A DNA stretch of 64,000 bases. Source: Paenibacillus pectinilyticus. GTDB taxonomy: Bacteria; Bacillota; Bacilli; Paenibacillales; NBRC-103111. This document shows, piece by piece, positions 57,007 through 64,000 of the stretch. A program made the position numbers and the translations under genes. Location of the stretch: assembly GCF_001700435.1 (NCBI RefSeq), contig NZ_LYPC01000022.1, positions 537,188 through 601,187 of the forward strand. Reading direction: 5' to 3'. The notes beneath the pieces are model-generated. The model worked only from the letters and a program-made list of their open reading frames with translations. It did no database searches and was not told the DNA's origin. Each line of letters begins with the position of its first letter. The stretch's first letter is position 1.

Positions 57007-58280
57007 TTATAGTGGCCTCCGATTTTGAGCGAGCGAGTCTTCGCTTGACCCGCTGTCGTCAAGGAGGACGCGCGAACAATCGCCGCATTGCCGAACCGAT
57101 CCTTAATGCTGTCTGTCACTTTCTCCAGCTCTCGTGCCTTCACCTGATCCTCGAAGAGTGTGAGTTGATAAGTCGCATCATCCACAAACTGGCTTAGCAT
57201 CACACCCGCGCGGCGAACAGGCATCGTATCCCAGAACTTATAAAAAAGCTGTTTCACAGCTTGGAATACCGTACCGGTATGGTTCGTCGGATCCGGCATC
57301 TTCATCTGGCGCGAAAAGCCCGTCGGCGCATCAAACGGACTGCACATACAGCTGACCGTCACAATGGACGCCATATAGCCTTTGCGCCGACAATCGCGGC
57401 ACACTTCCTCAGTAAGCTCCATGAGGATCGTGTTCACCTCGGAGGATTCCGCATAATCTCTCGGCAGCGTCATCATATGGCCGATTGACTTCGGAGGCGT
57501 ATCGAACGTGCCTGGCGTGACGGGACTGTCATCCAGTCCATTTGCCGTTCGCCACATCACCTCGGCGTGAATGTCCGACTGCTTGCCGAAGCGCGCGCGA
57601 AATTTCTGCTTCAGCTGCGGCAGCGGTGTTCGCGCCACTTCGCCGATGGTATACATACCCAGCTTGGCAAAATGGGCCGTCATCCGCGAACCAACACCAA
57701 ACATTTTACTAACAGGCTCCTTCCACAGATACTCCTCAATAGCAGATGGGTGAAGTGTGAAAATGCCGCTGGCATTCTTTTTAGCCCAAATATCGGTCGC
57801 GATTTTCGCTAGGATTTTATTCGAGCTAATTCCGATGCGAATTTTAACGCCGGTTTGTTTCAGTACCTTGTGCTGCAAAGTTGTCGCTATCGTCATCGCA
57901 TCTCCATAGAACGGTAGACTCCCTGTGACATCTAGGAATTGCTCATCAATGCTGAATACTTCAACCAAATCTGTAACTTCCTCATATATTTCGGTTATTT
58001 GCAGAGAAGTATTGATGTAATGCTGCATGCGTGGACGCATAACAATCAGCTCAGGACACTTCTTAAGTGCCTCACCCAACCGTTCGGCTGTGGATACACC
58101 GAATCTTTTGGCAATAGGGCAGGCGGCTAAAATAATGCCCGACCTTAACGCAGGGTCCCCCGCAACGGCAACTGGTTTGTTCTCTAGACCTGGATGATCC
58201 GCCTTTTCTACACTCGCGTAGAAGCTTTGACAGTCCGCTAGGAAAATCGTTCGTTCCCCACCCTTGTTCCCCTTGCTCAT
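57003..58280 (-). CDS. Y-family DNA polymerase (UvrX/YqjW-like)
   Basis: An error-prone translesion polymerase of 425 residues. The catalytic palm motifs are visible: FLADCQSFYASVEKA with the first metal-binding Asp, and VEVFSIDEQFLDVTG with the SIDE box; the helix-hairpin-helix thumb is at MFGVGSRMTAHFAKLG. Near the C-terminus QLTLF (about residue 373) is a sliding-clamp-binding motif. The end KTRSLKIGGHYK matches the UvrX/YqjW subgroup. It is coupled by 4-base overlaps on both sides to two related small proteins, behind LexA-like boxes. Confidence 0.93.
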   Translation of the reverse strand: MSKGNKGGERTIFLADCQSFYASVEKADHPGLENKPVAVAGDPALRSGIILAACPIAKRFGVSTAERLGEALKKCPELIVMRPRMQHYINTSLQITEIYEEVTDLVEVFSIDEQFLDVTGSLPFYGDAMTIATTLQHKVLKQTGVKIRIGISSNKILAKIATDIWAKKNASGIFTLHPSAIEEYLWKEPVSKMFGVGSRMTAHFAKLGMYTIGEVARTPLPQLKQKFRARFGKQSDIHAEVMWRTANGLDDSPVTPGTFDTPPKSIGHMMTLPRDYAESSEVNTILMELTEEVCRDCRRKGYMASIVTVSCMCSPFDAPTGFSRQMKMPDPTNHTGTVFQAVKQLFYKFWDTMPVRRAGVMLSQFVDDATYQLTLFEDQVKARELEKVTDSIKDRFGNAAIVRASSLTTAGQAKTRSLKIGGHYK

Positions 58281-58648
58281 CGCAATTCCCCCCGCATATT
58301 CATCAGCGTAGTCATAAGCTCAGCTTTGACCAAACTACGAAGCATCGTGAAATGATGAATGTAACCTCGCACTTTGTACTCTACATTAATGCCTAAAGCA
58401 TTCATTTCTGTATGGATCACCTTAATCTCTCGCTGCTTCATTTTGCTCTTCAACCGTTGTAATTCGGGATAAATCGCCATCTCAACCTCTCTGAGATAAA
58501 ACAGAATGTGATTATATACGATCTTATCCTTATAAACCTTCAGCTCCTCCATATCTCTTGCCAGCATATCCAGCAGAATGGGTAGCAATGTGTATTCTTT
58601 AATCATTTGGACATCTTCTTCTGTCTCGACTTTTGAACTATTACTCAT
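58277..58648 (-). CDS. Translesion-operon protein A
   Basis: A 123-residue helical protein (ATG 58648; an ATG at 58672 lies inside a LexA-like box and is rejected). Its stop overlaps the polymerase start by 4 bases. The region EDVQMIKEYTLLPILLD to FTMLRSLVKAELMTTLMN is similar to the protein encoded after the polymerase, suggesting a duplicated partner or two subunits. No enzymatic motif seen. It is the first gene of a probable SOS operon. Confidence 0.75.
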   Translation of the reverse strand: MSNSSKVETEEDVQMIKEYTLLPILLDMLARDMEELKVYKDKIVYNHILFYLREVEMAIYPELQRLKSKMKQREIKVIHTEMNALGINVEYKVRGYIHHFTMLRSLVKAELMTTLMNMRGELR

Positions 58649-58665
58649 GTCCTCACCACCATATA

Positions 58666-58719
58666 CGAACATGTATTCGCTTTTCCATATTATATACCGA
58701 ACACGTATTCGTTATGCAA
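58666..58719 (-). promoter_or_regulatory. SOS promoter with two LexA-like boxes
   Basis: CGAACACGTATTCG (58698-58711) and CGAACATGTATTCG (58666-58679) both fit the Gram-positive LexA/DinR box CGAAC-N4-GTTCG with one change. On the minus strand TTGCAT (58714-58719) and TATATA (58691-58696) form a 17-base-spaced promoter with the first box inside the spacer and the second just after the expected start site. Confidence 0.8.
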
Positions 58720-58763
58720 GTGAATTTTAAAATATATTTAGCAATGGATAAAAACACCAAAAA

Positions 58764-58782
58764 CCCAGATGAAGTATCTGGG
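58764..58782 (-). terminator. Terminator downstream of the MarR gene
   Basis: CCCAGAT/ATCTGGG stem with a 5-base loop, then TTTTT on the minus strand. A weaker hairpin (AGAAGCT/AGCTTCT, 58854-58884) spans the marR stop region and may act first. Confidence 0.8.
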
Positions 58783-58865
58783 CAAAAGTGATTTATTCAA
58801 CGAGATGACCTTATTTTTCCCCATGGTACATAGTTGCTGACCGTTAAACGTAAAGAAGCTCCCCA

Positions 58866-59333
58866 TTATTTGTTGGAAGCTTCTTGCCGATTCTTGATGC
58901 CATATCCAATTTTCTTAAGGAGCTCGATAAGTTCAAGTTTCTCCTCATCCGTCGCAAATGACAAATTTTCGGAGATCTTCTGAACATGCTTAGGGAAGAT
59001 CTGATCAAAGTAACTTTGTCCTTCACCAGTCAATGTCACATTCGTTTTGCGTCGATCACCGGGGATTGGCAGCCGTTCCACAAAGCCCTTCTTCTCCAGC
59101 TTATCTACAACATAGGTAATACTCCCACTCGGGATGGAGAAGGTATCACTTATTTTTTGTATGGGTTGTGGACCTTTATTGTATAGAAGCTCGAGGATTC
59201 TAAACGTTTCCATACTGAGGCCATAGCTGTCAATGTCTCGTTCTAAGCTTCCGTACAACGCGTTTACCATGTTTCTTAGTACTCTTGTAAGCCTTAAATC
59301 AATTTCTTTCCCCTCAGCATCGCGTTCAGTCAT
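58866..59333 (-). CDS. MarR family transcriptional regulator
   Basis: A 155-residue winged helix-turn-helix repressor. The dimer helices flank a DNA-binding core: GPQPIQKISDTFSIPSGSIT (about residues 52-71), recognition helix, and wing DRRKTNVTLTGEG. No conserved cysteine for oxidation sensing. AAGGTGG precedes ATG 59333. A good sigma-A promoter and an inverted repeat lie upstream, and a similar repeat lies in the promoter of the monooxygenase gene at 62.8 kb, a candidate target. Confidence 0.9.
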   Translation of the reverse strand: MTERDAEGKEIDLRLTRVLRNMVNALYGSLERDIDSYGLSMETFRILELLYNKGPQPIQKISDTFSIPSGSITYVVDKLEKKGFVERLPIPGDRRKTNVTLTGEGQSYFDQIFPKHVQKISENLSFATDEEKLELIELLKKIGYGIKNRQEASNK

Positions 59334-59454
59334 TTTTCGACCACCTTATCTGGCTTTGTTAATACAAAAGATAATCTACTTCTGCAGGAACATCAATCAG
59401 AAAAATTCGAAGCACCTTTCCTTCGGCCCAGAAATTGATTTATTTAACCTAAAA

Positions 59455-59504
59455 TTATTTAATCTAATAATATATAATATATTTACATCTTATGTACAAG
59501 TCAA
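59455..59504 (-). promoter_or_regulatory. marR promoter and inverted-repeat operator
   Basis: On the minus strand TTGACT (59499-59504) and TATATT (59476-59481) are 17 bases apart. TTATTTAATCTAATAA (59455-59470), a TTATT-N6-AATAA inverted repeat, lies just downstream at the expected start site. A near copy overlaps the -10 box of the monooxygenase promoter. Confidence 0.65.
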
Positions 59505-59771
59505 TATGTTGAACCACCTATGTGAGATAAGGAACAGCAATAATAAAAAACTGACATATCCATATAGTCTACCTGTATGAAGCATTTTAAGCACACCTAC
59601 CCTCCCTACTTCCGAATCGAATAGGGAGGGCAATTTATCGTATGAATCGGCCCACTGATGGAACTAGATCACGTTATTGGGACCGCTGCTTGCGGTATTG
59701 TTTTTCACATTGAACTTACCTATTAAAAGATAGATATTTTCGATCTTTTATACGTGACTACCATTATTTTT
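59505..59771. other. Gap upstream of the marR promoter, with one hairpin
   Basis: No coding frame with a credible start. CCCTCCCTA/TAGGGAGGG (59600-59630) forms a strong 9-bp hairpin without a following T run. An operator-like 17-mer lies at 59717-59733. Otherwise nothing recognised. Confidence 0.5.
59717..59733 (-). promoter_or_regulatory. Third, isolated copy of the TetR-type operator
   Basis: TACCTATTAAAAGATAG differs by one base from the site at 61039-61055. It lies 39 bases after the end of the DsbA-like gene, with no gene start nearby and a degraded -10. Confidence 0.5.
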
Positions 59772-60419
59772 CTAATCCGTAATATTTTCATGCGTGCCGC
59801 TCAAAACTTTGATCAATTCTTCAGGGGATTGTAATCCAGATAAACGGATCTTCTCATTAATGACAAAGTAAGGAACTCCTCTGATCCCTAACTTTTCCGC
59901 GTTGCGTTGTCCTAATTCAACTTTTTCAATCCCCTCACCTTGCGAAAGCCGCGTTTTCAGCTCAGCATCGTTAGGGATCCCAATAGTATTAGCTATTTTT
60001 ACAAGTTCATCTATATCACCGATATCTATCCCATTTTCAAAATACGCCGTATAGATTTGCTGGATCAATCGTTCTTGCATGTTCTCAGGAGTAATAGCGA
60101 TTAACTGATGCGATAAAGTGGTATTGGGCGTATATTTTACAAGATCCATCTTAAACTTAATGCCATAATGATCACCGTATTCTTGATACTGCTTTTTTCT
60201 TACTTCGAATTGAGGAACGCCACCTAATTTGCCAATCATAACCTGGCGATAATCTTCTCCTTCAGGCCGAATACCTGGGTTAATCTGAAAAGCATGCCAA
60301 CGGACGATTGCCTTTGTGTCTTGTGGTAATTGTTTCAATGCAGCTAACATACTCTTGGTTCCCATGCGACACCAGGGGCATGTTGTATCCATATATATGT
60401 CAATTAGTAAGTCTTTCAT
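59772..60419 (-). CDS. DsbA-family thiol oxidoreductase (FrnE-like)
   Basis: A 215-residue cytoplasmic protein with the thioredoxin-fold active site CPWC near residue 14 (DTTCPWCRMG), an inserted helical domain (about 65-155), and the cis-proline loop GIRGVPYFVINEK. It matches the FrnE/2-hydroxychromene isomerase-like subgroup, often linked to oxidative stress. No signal peptide. Its ATG overlaps the previous gene's stop by 4 bases, so it is cotranslated with the NAD(P)H oxidoreductase under the TetR-type operator. Confidence 0.88.
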   Translation of the reverse strand: MKDLLIDIYMDTTCPWCRMGTKSMLAALKQLPQDTKAIVRWHAFQINPGIRPEGEDYRQVMIGKLGGVPQFEVRKKQYQEYGDHYGIKFKMDLVKYTPNTTLSHQLIAITPENMQERLIQQIYTAYFENGIDIGDIDELVKIANTIGIPNDAELKTRLSQGEGIEKVELGQRNAEKLGIRGVPYFVINEKIRLSGLQSPEELIKVLSGTHENITD

Positions 60420-60958
60420 GACTTAACACCAACTGGCTTAACTGTTTTAATATGATGAATGTAATCCTTCGTACTCTGTGCTAAACGTTCTTCCGTAACG
60501 GTAGAAGTATCGTTAAGTGCAAAGTGAGGCAGATAGGAAGCGCTGATGAATTCGGCAAGTGCTTCGATAGGACGTAATATCTCCTGTAGTGTAAAGCGAT
60601 TAGATCCTGTTGCTTGATAAGACGCTGCTGTGCCATACGTTGAAATGGCTGCACCTATTTCTTTGCCTGCCGTTTTAGAGCCATCTGGTCCATAGGCCCA
60701 ACCATATTGTAAGACAGTATCAAACCACTTCTTAAGCAAAGACGGTGAACTGTACCAATACAGCGGGTATTGGAAAATAATCCGATCATGTGCCTCAATG
60801 AGCTTCTGCTCTTTCGCGACATCGATATTTTCATCAGGATATTCCTTATATAATTCATGAACAGTGAATCCACCATCTTTTTGCAAACCTTCAAGCCAAG
60901 ATTTATTCCAGTTCGATGTTTCGATGTTAGGATGCGTTACGATGACTAGAGTTTTCAT
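60416..60958 (-). CDS. NAD(P)H-dependent flavin oxidoreductase (MdaB/KefF-like flavodoxin fold)
   Basis: A 180-residue flavodoxin-fold quinone-reductase-like protein. It starts MKTLVIVTHPNIETSNWNKS and has the family block FQYPLYWYSSPSLLKKWFD and LQYGWAYGPDG. Such enzymes carry out two-electron reduction of quinones, using FMN or FAD. It is the first gene of a two-gene operon with the DsbA-like gene; the operator-like site lies about 80 bases upstream. Confidence 0.88.
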   Translation of the reverse strand: MKTLVIVTHPNIETSNWNKSWLEGLQKDGGFTVHELYKEYPDENIDVAKEQKLIEAHDRIIFQYPLYWYSSPSLLKKWFDTVLQYGWAYGPDGSKTAGKEIGAAISTYGTAASYQATGSNRFTLQEILRPIEALAEFISASYLPHFALNDTSTVTEERLAQSTKDYIHHIKTVKPVGVKS

Positions 60959-61034
60959 TTATAATTGCTCCATTCTAAGTTGTATTTGTTATCCATGCCG
61001 AGTCTTTACGACATGCCATGTTTCACAAAAAATA

Positions 61035-61055
61035 ATTTTACCTATTAAAAGGTAG
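61035..61055 (-). promoter_or_regulatory. TetR-type operator over the oxidoreductase promoter
   Basis: TACCTATTAAAAGGTAG (61039-61055), an inverted repeat, abuts a minus-strand TAAAAT -10 (61035-61040). The site occupies the same promoter position as the one before tetR: the spacer between -35 and -10. Confidence 0.6.
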
Positions 61056-61072
61056 ATGGTTATTAAAAAATC

Positions 61073-61102
61073 ATCCGCCCCCTTTTTCAAGCTAAAGCGG
61101 AT
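61073..61102 (-). terminator. Terminator overlapping the end of tetR
   Basis: ATCCGC/GCGGAT arms around a long loop, then TTTTTT on the minus strand. The upstream arm lies within the last tetR codons. Confidence 0.6.
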
Positions 61103-61656
61103 ATTAGGCCATCGGCAATCTTTTCAAACTTACTGATATCATGAAAGCTTCTAGCCAATAATTGCGCACCTTGTAGTGAAGCAAGAAATTGATGTGCTTG
61201 TACATCCGCGGAGCCTTCAAAATGCAGATGTCCCTCACGCCGTCCCTGTTCCAGCACGCGTTCCAACCATTCTAAATTTGAAGCGAAAAACTGTGATAAT
61301 CCTACTTGTACTTTACCTGATAAAGTAGCCAAGTCAGTCGATAGCATGACACTTAGGCAAGCACAATAATCTTGAACAGGACCACTGTAAATCAAAATGA
61401 ATTTGCGCAGCTTTTCTAAATTATGCTGGGTTTCCGTATCGATCTGAGCTGCCATAGAAATAAAATTTCTATGATATCGTTCAATCAGTGCTTCTCCCAA
61501 ATCTTCCTTGTTCGGGAAGTAATAATGAATACTAGCATTGCGTATGCCTACTTTTTCTGCAATGTGCGAATAGCTGAATCCGTTAAATCCGAATTGCTGC
61601 ACGATCGACTGAGCCGTATCCAAAATAATTTCTGAAGTGTTTTTGTTTTTATTCAT
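61087..61656 (-). CDS. TetR/AcrR family transcriptional regulator
   Basis: A 189-residue repressor. The N-terminal helix-turn-helix is FSYSHIAEKVGIRNASIHYY (about residues 27-46), with FPNKEDLGEALIERY after it; the C-terminal domain holds a Cys pair (DYCACL) that could sense electrophiles or oxidants. There is no ribosome binding site before ATG 61656, and the promoter places the start codon at the expected transcription start. It probably represses itself and the adjacent oxidoreductase/DsbA-like pair. Confidence 0.9.
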   Translation of the reverse strand: MNKNKNTSEIILDTAQSIVQQFGFNGFSYSHIAEKVGIRNASIHYYFPNKEDLGEALIERYHRNFISMAAQIDTETQHNLEKLRKFILIYSGPVQDYCACLSVMLSTDLATLSGKVQVGLSQFFASNLEWLERVLEQGRREGHLHFEGSADVQAHQFLASLQGAQLLARSFHDISKFEKIADGLISALA

Positions 61657-61662
61657 GTTGTA

Positions 61663-61691
61663 ATTCTACCTTTTAGTAGATAGTATGTCAA
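61663..61691 (-). promoter_or_regulatory. tetR promoter with embedded operator
   Basis: Minus strand TTGACA (61686-61691), 17-base spacer, TAGAAT (61663-61668). The spacer holds the operator CTACCTTTTAGTAGATAG (61666-61683). The -10 ends only 6 bases before the ATG, so the mRNA is probably leaderless. Confidence 0.75.
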
Positions 61692-61713
61692 CTTGGAGAT
61701 TTATGGTTTGGTT

Positions 61714-62775
61714 TTATCTCGAAATTCCTTCTTCAGCTTCCCATTTTGCGACCTCTTCCCGAACTCGCGGTGCGACTTCTGTTCCTAATAGTTCAATGGC
61801 TCTCATAACTTCCTCATGCGGCATGGTGCCGACAGGTAAATGTAAGAAAAATCGTGAGAAGCCCAAATGTTTTCTCATATAAACAATTTTGTTGGCGACC
61901 GTTTCGGCATCGCCTACGTAGAGTGCACCTTCTAAACTGCGTGCTGCATCAAAGTTGGAACGACTATAATGTCCCCAACCGCGCTCTTTACCAAAATAAT
62001 TAAGCGACGCCTGTGTAGGAGGGAAATACTTGTCGGCCGCAAGCGAGGTACTGTCCGCAACGAACCCGAGTGAGTGCACCGCTATCTTTAATTTCGAAGC
62101 ATCATGTCCTGCACGAGTAGCAGCGTTCTTATACAGCGGCACGAGTGGAGCAAATTGCAAAGGACTTCCGCCAATAATGGCCAAAACAAGTGGAAGTCCA
62201 AGTACCCCTGCACGTATTACAGATGCTGAATTCCCCCCACTGCCAAGCCATACGGGTAATTGATTCTGAACCGGACGCGGATACACACCTAGATTCGTAA
62301 AGCTCGGTCGATGTACGCCGTTCCAGGATACTTTCTCTGAGTCTCTTAATTTTAATAATAATTCCAGTTTCTCCTCGAAAAGCTCATCATAGTCTTTTAA
62401 ATCATAACCAAACAATGGAAATGCATCGACCATGGAGCCTCGACCCGCGATAATCTCCGCACGTCCATTTGAAATACCATCGAGTGTGGCAAATTGCTGA
62501 AACAATCGTACTGGATCTGCAGCGGAGAGCACAGTAACCGAACTGGTTAAGCGTATTCTTGTGGTCATAGGTGCCGCTGCCGCCAGTATAACAGCAGTAG
62601 CAGAATCCCCGAATTCCTTACGGTGATGCTCACCGACCCCAAATATATCTAACCCAACCTGATCGGCAAGGACGATTTCTTCAACAACCTGCCGCAATCG
62701 CTGTGCATGACTAATCGTTTCACCCGTTTTAACATCTGGGGTTGTCTCTACAAAAGTATCTACACCAATTTCCAT
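61714..62775 (-). CDS. LLM-class flavin-dependent oxidoreductase (luciferase-like monooxygenase)
   Basis: A 353-residue TIM-barrel flavoprotein of the bacterial luciferase-like superfamily. Recognisable parts are FGVGEHHRKEFGDSA near residue 45, LTSSVTVLSAADPVRLF near 76, the phosphate-binding AEIIAGRGSMVDAFPLFGY, and the C-terminal GDAETVANKIVYM. Substrate unknown; relatives act on varied small molecules with FMNH2. AGAGGGA precedes ATG 62775. A promoter with a MarR-type inverted repeat lies upstream. Confidence 0.88.
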   Translation of the reverse strand: MEIGVDTFVETTPDVKTGETISHAQRLRQVVEEIVLADQVGLDIFGVGEHHRKEFGDSATAVILAAAAPMTTRIRLTSSVTVLSAADPVRLFQQFATLDGISNGRAEIIAGRGSMVDAFPLFGYDLKDYDELFEEKLELLLKLRDSEKVSWNGVHRPSFTNLGVYPRPVQNQLPVWLGSGGNSASVIRAGVLGLPLVLAIIGGSPLQFAPLVPLYKNAATRAGHDASKLKIAVHSLGFVADSTSLAADKYFPPTQASLNYFGKERGWGHYSRSNFDAARSLEGALYVGDAETVANKIVYMRKHLGFSRFFLHLPVGTMPHEEVMRAIELLGTEVAPRVREEVAKWEAEEGISR

Positions 62776-62875
62776 TTTAAATCCCTCTTTTTTCCTTCAA
62801 ATTTTTAAACATGATGTTCACCCTACTATTTAAATGCTCATATGAATATTTATTCTATAATTATATATCCTAATA

Positions 62876-62910
62876 TTATTTAATATAATATTATTCAATT
62901 AGAGAGTCAA
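62876..62910 (-). promoter_or_regulatory. Monooxygenase promoter with inverted repeat over the -10
   Basis: Minus strand TTGACT (62905-62910) and TATATT (62882-62887) are 17 bases apart. TTATTTAATATAATAT (62876-62891) covers the -10 and matches the marR operator-like repeat at 14 of 16 positions. Confidence 0.65.

Positions 62911-64000
<1,090 letters not shown>

Overview
The window is a low-to-moderate GC chromosome segment from an endospore-forming, flagellated Firmicute, most likely Paenibacillus or a close Paenibacillaceae relative. The reasons are the Bacillales gene order (fapR-plsX-fab-acpP-rnc-smc-ftsY-ffh-rpsP-trmD-rplS-rbgA-rnhB-ylqGH-sucCD-dprA-topA-trmFO-hslVU-codY-flgB), strong GGAGG ribosome binding sites with frequent GTG and TTG starts, a CsfG-like sporulation RNA next to rsmD, sporulation protein YlbJ, several copper-amine-oxidase-type stalk-domain proteins, and a collagen-like Gly-X-Thr protein. 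I saw no rRNA, tRNA, CRISPR array or intact insertion sequence.

Layout. 1-5.2 kb: start of the fla/che operon (flgB, flgC, fliE, fliF, fliG, fliH, fliI), read leftward and cut by the window edge. 5.4-15.3 kb: codY, hslU/hslV, trmFO, topA, dprA, sucD/sucC; the xerC-type recombinase usual between trmFO and hslV is absent. 15.6-18.1 kb: a zinc-ribbon protein, a plus-strand comM-like gene and yraN. 18.1-32.4 kb: ylqH, ylqG, rnhB, rbgA, lepB, rplS, trmD, rimM, khpA, rpsP, ffh, ylxM, ftsY, smc, rnc, covering ribosome assembly, protein export and chromosome condensation. 32.4-38.5 kb: a complete fatty-acid and phospholipid initiation operon (fapR, plsX, fabH, fabD, fabG, acpP, fabF) behind a promoter with a FapR operator. 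38.5-43.3 kb: rpmF, DUF177, a YlbL-type protease, ylbJ, coaD, rsmD and a csfG RNA.

After 43.4 kb the content becomes accessory: an RCC1-repeat/stalk-domain secreted protein, a leftward group of lipoprotein, stalk protein and frameshifted Prp-like gene, acetyltransferases, a deacetylase lipoprotein, a Zur/COG0523 zinc module, a metallophosphoesterase and an SRAP protein. Next comes an SOS-type operon in which a Y-family DNA polymerase lies between two mutually related small proteins behind twin LexA-like boxes. Last are a redox island (MarR, DsbA-like, NAD(P)H oxidoreductase, TetR, luciferase-like monooxygenase) with two sets of shared operator-like sequences, and the start of a collagen-like protein running off the right edge.

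The least ordinary signals are the SOS operon, a frameshifted Prp homologue lacking both catalytic residues, an SRAP protein with Asp in place of the catalytic Glu, the csfG locus with a candidate forespore promoter, the FliK-like/FlhB-C-like pair away from the flagellar operon, and the operator families of the redox island. Function calls rest on recognising families in translated sequence; no database search was possible.
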